Assembly: GCA_001644045.1 (NCBI GenBank)
Contig: LUUF01000062.1
Location: 1 to 44,666, forward strand
Reading direction: 5' to 3'
Source: Methylomonas methanica
Lineage (GTDB): Bacteria > Pseudomonadota > Gammaproteobacteria > Methylococcales > Methylomonadaceae
DNA: 44,666 nt
Translations under genes and position numbers: made by a program
Shown here: positions 23,975-33,379 of the stretch, one piece after another
How the letters are laid out: each line of letters opens with the position of its first letter
Numbering within the stretch: the first letter of the stretch is position 1
The notes under the pieces: generated by a model
What the model saw: the letters and a program-made list of their open reading frames with translations, nothing else
Told to the model about the DNA's origin: nothing
The model's database searches: none

Positions 23975-25479
23975 CCAGCAAAATCAATCAGGACGAAATT
24001 AACAGCATCCTCTGGAAGGCTTGCGACACCTTTAGGGGGGTGGTGGATGCGTCGGAATATAAAAACTATATTTTGGTCATGCTGTTCGTCAAATACATCT
24101 CCGATGTCTGGCAAGAACACTATGAAAGCCTCAAGGAAAGATTCGGCAATGATGAAGAGATGATCTTGCGCCGCATGCAGCGCGAACGTTTCGTGTTGCC
24201 CAAGGGCTGCAGCTTTTCTGATCTTTACGACCAACGCAACGAAGCTAATATTGGCGAAATCATTAACATCGCCCTGGAGCATGTGGAAGAAACCAATAAA
24301 CAAAAGCTCTCCGGCGTCTTCCGCAATATCGATTTCAATTCCGAAGCCAACCTGGGGCAAACCAAAGATCGTAACGCCCGCTTAAAACATCTGCTAGAAG
24401 ATTTTCACGATACACGGCTGGATTTGCGCCCTTCGCGTGTCGGCAACCTGGATGTGATCGGCAATGCCTATGAATACCTGATTGCCAAATTCGCTGCCGG
24501 TGCCGGTAAAAAAGCCGGAGAGTTTTATACACCCGCCGAAGTCTCGGAACTGATTGCCGAGTTGGTTAATCCGCAAGCAGGTGAGCGGATTGCAGACCCT
24601 GCTTGTGGCTCCGGTTCCTTGCTGATTAAATGCGGCAATCAGCTTTTGAAAAACGGCGTCAAGGACTTTGCCCTCTACGGCCAGGAAATCACCGGTGCCA
24701 CCTGGGCCTTGGCGAAAATGAACATGTTCCTGCATGGCATGGACAATGCCCGCATTGAATGGGGCGATACCATCCGCAGCCCTAAACTGATTGAAGACGA
24801 TACCACTATGAAGTTTGAAGTAGTGGTTGCCAATCCGCCGTTTTCGCTGGATAAATGGGGCTATGAGGAAGCGGGTAATGATGCTTACAAACGCTTCCAT
24901 CGTGGCCTGCCGCCGCAATCTAAAGGTGATTACGCCTTTATCTCGCACATGATAGAAACCACCACTCAGGATTCTGGTCGTGTTGGCGTGGTCGTACCGC
25001 ATGGGGTGTTATTCAGGGGCTCAAGTGAAGGCAAAATCCGTCAGCAACTAATTGAAGAAAACCTGCTGGATGCGGTGATTGGCTTACCAGCCAACTTGTT
25101 TTACGGCACCGGCATTCCGGCAGCGGTATTGGTATTCAAGCGCAACAAGGCTGATAACAATGTGTTGTTCATTGATGCCAGCCGCGAGTATCAAAACGAC
25201 AAAAACCAGAACCGCTTAAGGCAAGCGGATATCGACAAGATTGTCGCCACCTATCTAGCTAGGGAAGCCGTTGAGAAATACGCCCATCTCGCCAGCTTTG
25301 ACGAAATCAAGGACAACGACTTCAACCTGAATATCCCGCGTTATGTCGATACCTTCGAGGAAGAAGCCGAGATCGACATCAATGCGGTACAGGCGGAAAT
25401 TAGCCAGTTGGCAACCGAGCTGGATAGCGTGAAACTGGAAATGGCGGGATATTTGAAGGAGCTTGGCTATGGTTCGTAA
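23971..25479 (+). CDS. hsdM: Type I restriction-modification methyltransferase subunit HsdM
   Basis: This 502-residue N6-adenine methyltransferase has an N-terminal helical HsdM domain (residues 1-150, EYKNYILVMLFVKYISD), the SAM-binding motif DPACGSG at 209-215 and the catalytic NPPF at 288-291. GEFYTP at 184-189 is typical of the family. Length matches EcoKI/EcoR124-type HsdM. It overlaps the half-S gene upstream by 4 bp and the full hsdS downstream by 11 bp. With HsdS it methylates host DNA at the recognition site and, with HsdR, allows cleavage of unmodified DNA. Confidence 0.96.
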   Translation: MTSKINQDEINSILWKACDTFRGVVDASEYKNYILVMLFVKYISDVWQEHYESLKERFGNDEEMILRRMQRERFVLPKGCSFSDLYDQRNEANIGEIINIALEHVEETNKQKLSGVFRNIDFNSEANLGQTKDRNARLKHLLEDFHDTRLDLRPSRVGNLDVIGNAYEYLIAKFAAGAGKKAGEFYTPAEVSELIAELVNPQAGERIADPACGSGSLLIKCGNQLLKNGVKDFALYGQEITGATWALAKMNMFLHGMDNARIEWGDTIRSPKLIEDDTTMKFEVVVANPPFSLDKWGYEEAGNDAYKRFHRGLPPQSKGDYAFISHMIETTTQDSGRVGVVVPHGVLFRGSSEGKIRQQLIEENLLDAVIGLPANLFYGTGIPAAVLVFKRNKADNNVLFIDASREYQNDKNQNRLRQADIDKIVATYLAREAVEKYAHLASFDEIKDNDFNLNIPRYVDTFEEEAEIDINAVQAEISQLATELDSVKLEMAGYLKELGYGS

Positions 25480-26683
25480 TCTAAATGAATCGTCAACTCC
25501 AAGCGATTGGAGGTATGACTACTTAGATAAATTTGCCAAACGTGGAAGTGGTCATACACCTGACAAAGAGATACCCGAATATTGGAATGGCGGGATTAAG
25601 TGGATTTCGTTAGCTGATTCATCAAAGTTGGATAACGGTTATATATACGAAACTGATAAGGAGATTTCAGAAGAAGGGATTAAGAACTCATCTGCTGTAC
25701 TGCATCCTCAAGGAACCGTAGTGTTATCGCGAGATGCGGGTGTTGGAAAAAGCGCAGTAATGTCCTCACCGATGGCGGTCAGTCAGCATTTCATTGCTTG
25801 GAGATGCGATAACAGTGAAAAAATAAACAGTTGGTTTTTATATAACTGGCTGCAATTAATGAAACCTGAATTTGAACGACAAGCAGTTGGGTCAACAATA
25901 AAAACTATTGGATTACCCTATTTTAAGAAATTAAAAATTGCAGCTCCACCTATTGCTCAACAACAAAAAATCGCCCAAATCCTCTCCTCTTGGGACAAAG
26001 CCATTGAAAAACTGGAAGCCCTGACAGCCGCCAAACAAAAGCGCAAAAAAGCCCTGATGCAGCAGCTTTTGACCGGCAAGAAGCGGTTTGCAGGGTTTGA
26101 AGGGGAATGGAAAACTTATCATCTTAGCGAGATTTTTTCAGAACGAAATGAATCTGGTTTTAACGATTTAACCTTACTCTCAATTACCAGAGAAAAAGGA
26201 GTCATTCCACGCGATGAAGTTGAGCGCAAAGACACCTCAAATGACGATAAATCAAAATATCTTCGCATCTGCCCCGGTGATATTGGCTATAACACAATGC
26301 GTATGTGGCAAGGGGTTTCGGCACTCTCTGATTTAGAAGGCATTGTCAGCCCTGCTTACACAATTTGCGTACCTAAAAACAACATAGATGCAAAGTATGC
26401 GTCATTTTTATTTAAAACTCCGGTAGTAATGAACTTGTTTCTGAGGTATTCACAAGGACTAACTTCCGATACTTGGAATTTAAAGTTCCGGCATTTTTCT
26501 GAAATCAAAATAACTATTCCAGAAAAAGCAGAACAACAGAAAATCGCTTTCGTACTGTCTGCTGCCGACATCGAAATCGAAACCCACCAAAAACAACTTT
26601 CTGCCCTGAAAGAGCAAAAGAAAGGCCTGATGCAACAGCTTTTGACTGGAAAAATAAGAGTTAAATTAGATAAGGAGAACTAA
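25469..26683 (+). CDS. hsdS: Type I restriction-modification specificity subunit HsdS
   Basis: This 404-residue protein (ATG at 25469, inside the hsdM end) has two target-recognition domains (about 1-150 and 205-345). Each is followed by a conserved helix: QQQKIAQILSSWDKAIEKLE near 167-186 and EQQKIAFVLSAADIEIETHQ near 355-374. Each helix ends in LMQQLLTGK. The variable domains are AT-rich and the conserved helices GC-richer, the usual sign of domain exchange. It sets the bipartite DNA target. It precedes the CD-NTase gene by 1 bp. Confidence 0.95.
   Translation: MVRNLNESSTPSDWRYDYLDKFAKRGSGHTPDKEIPEYWNGGIKWISLADSSKLDNGYIYETDKEISEEGIKNSSAVLHPQGTVVLSRDAGVGKSAVMSSPMAVSQHFIAWRCDNSEKINSWFLYNWLQLMKPEFERQAVGSTIKTIGLPYFKKLKIAAPPIAQQQKIAQILSSWDKAIEKLEALTAAKQKRKKALMQQLLTGKKRFAGFEGEWKTYHLSEIFSERNESGFNDLTLLSITREKGVIPRDEVERKDTSNDDKSKYLRICPGDIGYNTMRMWQGVSALSDLEGIVSPAYTICVPKNNIDAKYASFLFKTPVVMNLFLRYSQGLTSDTWNLKFRHFSEIKITIPEKAEQQKIAFVLSAADIEIETHQKQLSALKEQKKGLMQQLLTGKIRVKLDKEN
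26054..26080 (+). repeat. Direct repeat in hsdS, copy 1
   Basis: The 27-base stretch coding LMQQLLTGK recurs at 26627-26653 with about 23 of 27 matches. Paired repeats at the ends of the two recognition-domain units allow recombination that swaps specificity. Confidence 0.8.
26627..26653 (+). repeat. Direct repeat in hsdS, copy 2
   Basis: Second copy of the LMQQLLTGK-coding repeat, at the 3' end of hsdS and just ahead of the CBASS-type module. Confidence 0.8.
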
Positions 26684-26684
26684 T

Positions 26685-27980
26685 TTGTCAGTTTCAGACA
26701 TGTTCAAAGATTTTTTAGATAATCTAAAAATTGATAATTCAGAGCAGATCAGTCTTAGGTATGGAGAAATCACGGCTTGTCTAAATAAAAAATTCAGAGA
26801 TACCGAATCCAAAACTGCCAATAGCTTACAGGTAGGCTCCTATGGCCGATGGACTGGTATTAAGAATATCTCTGACTTGGACATGCTTTACATCATGCCA
26901 GCCAGCAAATGGAATGACTACAAGAATGGTGGGCAATCCAAATTATTGACGGAAACCAAGGATGCGATTAAAGCTCGGTATCCAAGTACAACTGTTTATG
27001 TAGATCGTCTTGTAGTCAGAGTTTTGTACACCAATTTCCACGTAGAAGTTCAACCTGTTTTTGAACAGGAAGATGGCAGTTTTAAATATCCAGATACTTA
27101 CAATGGGAGTAGCTGGAAAATAACCAAGCCGCGTGAAGAAATAAAAGCCATGTCGGAGTTTGTTACGCAGAAAAACAAAAATCTTCGACGACTTTGCAAA
27201 ATGGCCAGGGCTTGGAAAAACAAGCACGGCGTTGGCATGGGTGGTTTATTGATTGATACATTAGCTTACAATTTTCTGAAGTCGACCAATGATTATGATG
27301 ATAAAAGCTTTTCTAGTTACGATTTTTTGAGCCGAGATTTTTTCAAGTACCTATCAGATCAGCCCAATCAAGATTATTACGCAGCATTAGGAAGTGGCCA
27401 AAGAGTTAAAGTTAAACAGAAGTTTCAAAAAAAAGCCAAGAAAGCATACGACCTATGTTTGAAAGCCATTGAGGCTGAAAAAACAGATGGTGTCAACGAT
27501 AAATGGAAAAAGGTATACGGACGACCATTCCCTGCCAGACTAACCGAAACAAAAGATTCGTCCGCCAAAGCCGCACAAACTTGGGAAAATACCGAACAAT
27601 TTATCGAAGACAAATACCCGGTTGATATTAGATATGGACTAAAAATTGATTGTGAGGTCTCTCAAAATGGGTTTCGTGAGCATTTTTTAACCGAAATGTT
27701 AGCAAAACGAATACCGCTCTTGGCTAAGAAAAAGTTGTTATTTACTATAAGCGAAAACAATGTACCTGAACCTTATTCAATAGAGTGGAAGGTGCTTAAC
27801 CGGGGCGAAGAGGCTAAAAAGCGAAATTGTATTCGGGGACAAATAGTATCTGATGACGGACAACATAAAAGAAAGGAATCAACCAATTTTAAAGGAGATC
27901 ATATTGTAGAGTGTTTTGTTATTAAGGATGGTGTAGTGGTTGCCAAGGATAGAATTGATGTTCCAATTAGGTGGGAGTAA
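26685..27980 (+). CDS. CD-NTase (SMODS nucleotidyltransferase with AGS-C domain), CBASS cyclase
   Basis: This 431-residue protein starts at TTG with AAGGAG 6 bases upstream. The nucleotidyltransferase core shows G51-S52-Y-G-R55, D64 and D66 in ISDLDML, and E121 in FHVEVQP as third acid. The C-terminal region (about 330-431: ENNVPEPYSIEWKVLNRGEE ... RGQIVSDDG ... GDHIVECFVIKDGVVVAKDR) matches the AGS-C sensor domain that often follows SMODS. CD-NTases make cyclic di- or trinucleotide signals upon phage infection. The next gene is a SLATT membrane protein, a common effector partner. Codon use is more AT-rich than hsdM or hsdR, suggesting a later insertion into the RM operon. Confidence 0.92.
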   Translation: MSVSDMFKDFLDNLKIDNSEQISLRYGEITACLNKKFRDTESKTANSLQVGSYGRWTGIKNISDLDMLYIMPASKWNDYKNGGQSKLLTETKDAIKARYPSTTVYVDRLVVRVLYTNFHVEVQPVFEQEDGSFKYPDTYNGSSWKITKPREEIKAMSEFVTQKNKNLRRLCKMARAWKNKHGVGMGGLLIDTLAYNFLKSTNDYDDKSFSSYDFLSRDFFKYLSDQPNQDYYAALGSGQRVKVKQKFQKKAKKAYDLCLKAIEAEKTDGVNDKWKKVYGRPFPARLTETKDSSAKAAQTWENTEQFIEDKYPVDIRYGLKIDCEVSQNGFREHFLTEMLAKRIPLLAKKKLLFTISENNVPEPYSIEWKVLNRGEEAKKRNCIRGQIVSDDGQHKRKESTNFKGDHIVECFVIKDGVVVAKDRIDVPIRWE

Positions 27981-27983
27981 TCT

Positions 27984-28592
27984 ATGGATAAAAATGATCT
28001 TTTAAAGCACATTGCAGAAACGGGGTACAACGTCGGGTTTGGTGCAAAGAAACATTTTGCGACTTATGACATTGTTGACAAGCTTCCAGGTTTGATAGGT
28101 TTTGTTTCTACGGCAGTTGGTATATTTTCTCTGTTTATAGATGTCTTGACTGATAACTATCTATCAGCAACCTTTATTGTGCTAGGCATTTGTGGTCTTT
28201 ATATTTCATTCTATGACGCAACGAAAATAGACTATGAAACTTCTGCAAAGGAGATTACTAAAATATTTAATGATTTAAAGCGGCTTTATTACAAAGCAAA
28301 ATCTGCTAAGCCTGATGATTTGGCTGCAATTGAAACCGAACTAATGGCTCTTGAAAATAAATATTATCAGGTGGCTATAAGTAAACAGATACTATTTAGT
28401 GACTGGTATGCTCACTACAAGTTTTTCTGGCAGCATCAAATCGGTTGGATTGAAGAGCAAAAGACGTTTAGTTTCTTGCGCGACAAAATACCGCTTTCCT
28501 TTTCATTTTTCGTATTGATACTAGTCGTAGTTTTTGGAAGTTGTTTAGCCCAAAAATTCTTTCAACTTTGTGCCACTTTTAATTTTGGATAA
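27984..28592 (+). CDS. SLATT-domain membrane effector of the CBASS-type module
   Basis: This 202-residue protein has two adjacent hydrophobic helices at about 36-56 and 60-78 (LPGLIGFVSTAVGIFSLF; YLSATFIVLGICGLYISFY). A cytosolic helical stretch follows (about 80-165), then a third hydrophobic helix at 172-195. The paired helices followed by a YDATK-type segment are the layout of SLATT (SMODS and SLOG-associating two-TM) proteins. These are predicted to form pores and kill the infected cell when the cyclic nucleotide is sensed. It starts 3 bp after the CD-NTase stop and abuts hsdR. No Cap2/Cap3 ancillary genes are present. Confidence 0.85.
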   Translation: MDKNDLLKHIAETGYNVGFGAKKHFATYDIVDKLPGLIGFVSTAVGIFSLFIDVLTDNYLSATFIVLGICGLYISFYDATKIDYETSAKEITKIFNDLKRLYYKAKSAKPDDLAAIETELMALENKYYQVAISKQILFSDWYAHYKFFWQHQIGWIEEQKTFSFLRDKIPLSFSFFVLILVVVFGSCLAQKFFQLCATFNFG

Positions 28593-31500
28593 ATGATGGC
28601 CGCGCATGAATATCTGGAAGATTTGTCCTCGTTGCTGCCGGCGGTTGGCTTACTTAGTCAGTTAGGCTATCGGTATCTGACACCCTCTGAGAACTTGGCG
28701 TTGCGCGGCGGCAGAACCTCCAAACTGATCTTGGAAAACGTGTTGCGTGAGCAGTTGCAAAAATTCAATTCGATTACCTTCAAAGGCCAGCAATACGCCT
28801 TTAGCGACAGCAATATCCAGAAAGCCGTGCAGGCCTTGACCGATATTCCGTTCGATAGTCTGATGAATACCAGTGAACAGGTCTATGATTTGCTAACCTT
28901 GGGTAAAAGCCTGGAACAAACCATCGACGGTTACACCAAAAGCTTTTCCCTGCATTACATTGACTGGAAGCAGCCGCAAAACAATGTCTATCACGTATGC
29001 GATGAGTTTGTTTTAGAGCGCCGCAACAGCAAGCAAACCCGCAGACCGGATATGGTGCTGTTTGTGAATGGCATTCCGTTGGCCGTGATTGAATGTAAAC
29101 GGCCTGATCATAAAGGTGCTGCGGAAGAAGGCATTAGCCAGCATTTGCGTAATCAACGCACCGATGAAATTCCGGAGCTGTTTACTTACGCGCAGATTTT
29201 GCTGTCGGTCAGTCAAAATCAAGCCTTGTATGGTACGACCGGTACACCCGCCAAGTTTTGGGCTATCTGGAAGGAAGAAGATCACAGCACGCAGGAAAAA
29301 TACTTACATGAACTGGTCAATCAACCGCTAGACACTGACTTTAAAACCCGCCTGTTTGCCGAGCGCGATGAGTACCAACAGAGCTGCATGGAAACCGCGT
29401 GGCAAGCCGGTCAGCGTTTGCCTTCACCGCAAGATAAGGCGATTCATAGTTTGTTGCGGCCTGAGCGTTTGCTAGAGCTGATTTATCAGTACATCGTCTT
29501 CGATAACAAGGAAAAGAAGATTTGCCGTTACCAACAGTATTTTGCGGTTGGTGCAACGCTGGCACGGGTCACGCAACGCAAAGGCGATACCCAACGACCG
29601 GGCGGCGTGATTTGGCATACCACCGGTTCCGGTAAATCCTTGACCATGGTGATGTTAGCCAAAGCCTTGGTGTTAGCGCCGGACATTCATAATCCTAAAA
29701 TTGTGTTGGTCACGGACCGAATTGATTTGGATGACCAGATTTACAAAACCTTCCATGCCTGCGGCAAGCCGGTGGTGCAGGCTAAAACCGGTGAACATTT
29801 GCTGGAACTGATAGCCCATAACAAGGCCAGTATTATCACCACCATCATTGATAAGTTTGAATCCGCCAGTCGCAAACGCAAGATCAGCGATCCTAGTAGC
29901 AATATCTTTGTGCTGGTCGATGAATCGCACCGCTCGCAATACGGTGTGTCGCACGCCAAAATGCAGAATGTGTTTCCGAATGCCTGCTATATCGGTTTTA
30001 CCGGTACGCCGTTACTGAAAAAGGAAAAAACTACAGCGGCCAAGTTTGGCGGCTTTATCCATAAATACACCATGAACCAGGCGGTTGCCGATGGCGCCGT
30101 CACGCCGTTGTTGTATGAAGGCCGCATGAGTGAGTTGCATGGCGACAAAGCCCAGATTGATAAATGGTTTGAGCGCATTACTAAAGACCTGACTGCCGAA
30201 CAAAAAGCCGATTTAAAGAAGAAGTTTCGCCGCGAGGAAGAACTCAGCAAATCAGAGCAACGCTTGGCCGAAATTGCCTATGACATTGGCCAACACTTTA
30301 AGGACAACTACCGAGGCACCGGCAAAAAAGGCCAGTTTGCTGTCTCCAGCAAAGCCATGGCCTTGCGTTATAAGAAATACTTTGACGAGTTTGGCGATGT
30401 TTCCACGGAAGTGATGATTTCGCCACCCGATACCCGCGAAGGCAATAAAAGCGTTGATGAAGACACCTTGGAAGACGTGCAGGTGTTCTGGAAAGCCATG
30501 ATGGCGAAATACGGTAGTGATGAAAAATACCAAACCAGCATCATCAATGCCTTTAAGTATTCCGACGAACCGGAAATCCTGATTGTGGTGGACAAACTGC
30601 TGACGGGCTTTGACGCACCCAGAAACAGTGTGCTGTATCTGGATAAACGCCTGAAGGAACATAACATCCTGCAAGCCATTGCCCGCGTCAACCGGTTGTT
30701 TGAAGGCAAAGATTACGGCCTGATTATTGACTACCGGGGTATTTTCGGCGAACTGAACGAGGCCATTGATACTTATGCAGCCCTGGAAAATGAAGGGTTT
30801 GATGCGGAAGATATTGAAGGGACGCTGACTGACATTAGCGAAGAGATCAAACTGCTGCCGCAACGCCATACTAATGTCTGGGAGGTGTTTAAGGAAGTGG
30901 GCAACCATTCGGATTTGGAAGCCATGCAACGCCATTTGGAGCCGGAAGATAGGAGGCAACGCTTTTACGAGGTGTTGTCTTTATTTGCCAAAACCCTGCA
31001 ATTGGCGCTAGCCAATGCCAAGTTTCAAGACGAAACCCCGAAAAACAAAATCGCGCGTTATAAAGATGATTTGAAATCCTTCCTCAACCTCCGGCAAGCC
31101 GTGAAACAACGCTATGGCGAAGCGGTTGACTATTCGTCCTATGAAACCCAAATCCGCAACATGGTGAATAAATACATCGGTGCGGATGCAGTCAAACAGT
31201 TGATTGCTCCGGTCAATGTGTTTGCTATTGACGAGTTTGAAAGAGAAATTGAATCGATTGAAGGCGATGCCGCGAAGGCCGATGCCATTGCGTCCAGGGT
31301 CAAGAAAACCATCACCGAAAAGATGGAGGAAGACCCGGCATTGTATAAGCGGCTGTCTGAGTTAATTGATGAAGCGATTGCCGAACATCGGGCCAAACGG
31401 CTTTCCGATGTGGAATATCTGAAGCGTGTCCGTGAAACCTTGGATGAATTGCGTGGCAAAACCGGTTCTGATTTGCCGGACATTCTGGCGCAACGCGATG

Positions 31501-31790
31501 AAGCCAAAGCCTATTACGGGGTTATTCAGGAGCCGATGGCGGCATACTCCGTGCCTGGCATAACGCCGGAAGTGTTTGCAGCGGAAACGGCGGTAAAACT
31601 CGATGAGATTATCCGCGAGCACAAAATCCGTGACTGGACGCGTAATCAGGACATTAAAAACCTGATGATGAACGAGATTGAAGATTACCTGTACAGTTTG
31701 AAAGGTCGCTATGACCTTGCCATGGATTTAGAGCTGATTGAACGGATAACCAATCAGGTATTGGCGATTGCTGAACGGCGGGATCATTAG
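28593..31790 (+). CDS. hsdR: Type I restriction-modification endonuclease/translocase subunit HsdR
   Basis: This 1065-residue protein has the PD-(D/E)xK nuclease site (RPDMVLF at about 151-157 and IECKR at 166-170). The superfamily 2 motor has motif I HTTGSGKS (342-349), DRIDLDDQI (375-383), motif II VDESHRSQYG (442-451) and TGTPL (470-474). Motif VI is within AIARVNR. It translocates DNA with HsdM and HsdS and cuts far from the site. Its ATG directly follows the stop of the SLATT gene; an adjacent second ATG is possible. The GC-richer codon use matches hsdM, not the two genes just before it. Confidence 0.96.
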   Translation: MMAAHEYLEDLSSLLPAVGLLSQLGYRYLTPSENLALRGGRTSKLILENVLREQLQKFNSITFKGQQYAFSDSNIQKAVQALTDIPFDSLMNTSEQVYDLLTLGKSLEQTIDGYTKSFSLHYIDWKQPQNNVYHVCDEFVLERRNSKQTRRPDMVLFVNGIPLAVIECKRPDHKGAAEEGISQHLRNQRTDEIPELFTYAQILLSVSQNQALYGTTGTPAKFWAIWKEEDHSTQEKYLHELVNQPLDTDFKTRLFAERDEYQQSCMETAWQAGQRLPSPQDKAIHSLLRPERLLELIYQYIVFDNKEKKICRYQQYFAVGATLARVTQRKGDTQRPGGVIWHTTGSGKSLTMVMLAKALVLAPDIHNPKIVLVTDRIDLDDQIYKTFHACGKPVVQAKTGEHLLELIAHNKASIITTIIDKFESASRKRKISDPSSNIFVLVDESHRSQYGVSHAKMQNVFPNACYIGFTGTPLLKKEKTTAAKFGGFIHKYTMNQAVADGAVTPLLYEGRMSELHGDKAQIDKWFERITKDLTAEQKADLKKKFRREEELSKSEQRLAEIAYDIGQHFKDNYRGTGKKGQFAVSSKAMALRYKKYFDEFGDVSTEVMISPPDTREGNKSVDEDTLEDVQVFWKAMMAKYGSDEKYQTSIINAFKYSDEPEILIVVDKLLTGFDAPRNSVLYLDKRLKEHNILQAIARVNRLFEGKDYGLIIDYRGIFGELNEAIDTYAALENEGFDAEDIEGTLTDISEEIKLLPQRHTNVWEVFKEVGNHSDLEAMQRHLEPEDRRQRFYEVLSLFAKTLQLALANAKFQDETPKNKIARYKDDLKSFLNLRQAVKQRYGEAVDYSSYETQIRNMVNKYIGADAVKQLIAPVNVFAIDEFEREIESIEGDAAKADAIASRVKKTITEKMEEDPALYKRLSELIDEAIAEHRAKRLSDVEYLKRVRETLDELRGKTGSDLPDILAQRDEAKAYYGVIQEPMAAYSVPGITPEVFAAETAVKLDEIIREHKIRDWTRNQDIKNLMMNEIEDYLYSLKGRYDLAMDLELIERITNQVLAIAERRDH

Positions 31791-31793
31791 TCT

Positions 31794-32522
31794 GTGGTTC
31801 TGCCTAAACAATCGGTTTTATTCGGTCAGACGGAAATTGCCTATAGCGTGAATGTCAGTGACCGACAGACATTGGCAATTCACGTCTATCCTGATGGACA
31901 AGTGGCCGTTGATGCACCGCTGAATGCCAGTCATGAAGCTATCGCGGAAAAGGTGAAAAAACGTGCTTCGTGGATATTTAAACAGCAAATTCAATTTGCA
32001 GCCTATCCACCCGTATTGCCTCAAAGACAGTATTTGTCGGGTGAAACGCATCGGTATTTAGGCAAACAATATCGATTACTAGTCATTCAAGGCGATATAG
32101 ACAAAGTAAAGCTGATGAATGGTCGGTTGGTGGTTGAAACAACCGCACCTGATAGTCGAGAGCGCATCAAAAAGCTGCTGCAAGATTGGTATCGACTACG
32201 AGCTAAAGCCATTTTTAATGAGCGTTATACTTGCTGCGTCGGACTAGTCGCCAAACTAGATATCAACCATCAGCAGGGTTTCCAGCTACGGTTGATGTCA
32301 AATCGTTGGGGAAGCTGTACTCATCAAGGCATTATTATTCTTAATCCTGAGCTGATTGCCGCGCCCAAAGACTGCATTGATTACGTAATTACCCACGAGC
32401 TATGCCATTTAAAAGAGAGGAACCATAGCCAAGCGTTTTATCGGTTACTCGCTTCGGTGATGAAGGACTGGGAGCTTAGGCGGAAACGGCTGAATGAGAT
32501 GGTTGAGGTTAGGTTTGTTTGA
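31794..32522 (+). CDS. YgjP-like metallopeptidase (SprT/M48-related)
   Basis: This 242-residue protein starts at GTG 3 bp after hsdR. The zinc site HELCHLKERNH has H201, E202, H205 and a third His at 211. RLMSNRWGSC (about 166-175) before it is the conserved YgjP/DUF45 segment. Genes of this family often close type I RM operons, where their role is not established; proteolytic control of HsdR or other subunits has been suggested. The tight spacing here supports co-expression with hsdR. Confidence 0.9.
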   Translation: MVLPKQSVLFGQTEIAYSVNVSDRQTLAIHVYPDGQVAVDAPLNASHEAIAEKVKKRASWIFKQQIQFAAYPPVLPQRQYLSGETHRYLGKQYRLLVIQGDIDKVKLMNGRLVVETTAPDSRERIKKLLQDWYRLRAKAIFNERYTCCVGLVAKLDINHQQGFQLRLMSNRWGSCTHQGIIILNPELIAAPKDCIDYVITHELCHLKERNHSQAFYRLLASVMKDWELRRKRLNEMVEVRFV

Positions 32523-32564
32523 GATCAAGTAAACAAAAATTGCAATTTAAATTTTTTATTAAAT

Positions 32565-33347
32565 ATGGAAGAGATTTATAGCATATCTAAAATATATTAT
32601 AAAACCTGCGTTGACTTTAGCTTGTTAAAGTTAAAAGGCGCTATTTTGTTTTTGTCTGGTTTTATGTTTATGGTGATTACGTTGTATTTGATATTTAAAC
32701 ACCATGGATTACGTGAGGCACAAGATCATTATTTTATTGCAGCCCAAGTCGTTGGGATGGTCTTGCTATTATACGCAAGAAATGAATACGATAGAAATCT
32801 TGTTCTTCTTTTGCAATCGAAAACACAGAATGCCTCAAGCGACATAAAGATTCAAAAGGCATTGTATCTAACCAGTCTTACTTCGCACATAGGGCCCAGT
32901 TTTTTCGAGGTCATGAAAAACATAAATGAAACTCAAAAAATACACCGAATAAATAAGCTATTCACACCAGACAGCTTTGGAAATAGTTTTGTTTCATTTA
33001 TTTACGATCCTGAGTCAAAGAATCGTATTTTAAGTTTGCTCATATACCTTATTAGCTTGATTACCATGCTTACCGTAGTTAAGTCTGAGAGCACAATAAG
33101 CATCTATTCCATAATTGAGGAATTAAACATTCACATGATATTCGGCTTCTTTGGTTGGTCGGCATTCATAATTATTTTGTTTTATTTGGTTTTTATCTGG
33201 ATGTTTACGGTTGCATTTAGCTGCATAATTTCACCAGTTATGCTGACGTTCGCCAATAAAAGGTTTTTATTGAAATATTTAATGACTGAGTTATCTAAAT
33301 ATGCATTTTTAGATAAAAAGTTGGCCGCTCAAGAAAGTAATATGTAG
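32565..33347 (+). CDS. Multi-span membrane protein, function unknown
   Basis: This 260-residue AT-rich gene encodes hydrophobic helices at about 24-45, 56-72, 150-172 and 195-225. A soluble stretch at 75-145 lies between the second and third. No named family is recognised. It follows the YgjP-like gene by 42 bp on the same strand, and its composition is close to the CD-NTase/SLATT pair. It could be a further defence effector or an unrelated passenger. Nothing in the sequence decides between them. Confidence 0.65.
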   Translation: MEEIYSISKIYYKTCVDFSLLKLKGAILFLSGFMFMVITLYLIFKHHGLREAQDHYFIAAQVVGMVLLLYARNEYDRNLVLLLQSKTQNASSDIKIQKALYLTSLTSHIGPSFFEVMKNINETQKIHRINKLFTPDSFGNSFVSFIYDPESKNRILSLLIYLISLITMLTVVKSESTISIYSIIEELNIHMIFGFFGWSAFIIILFYLVFIWMFTVAFSCIISPVMLTFANKRFLLKYLMTELSKYAFLDKKLAAQESNM

Positions 33348-33379
33348 CCATGGAAAATGTTGCATAAACTGGGGATTGT

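Noticed and set aside
24335..25002. Antisense frame of 202 codons in hsdM
   Set aside because: Lies fully opposite the conserved methyltransferase motifs; no start signal or domain.
29987..31622. Long antisense frames across hsdR (up to 235 codons)
   Set aside because: They are shadows of the GC-richer hsdR codon pattern and match no family.
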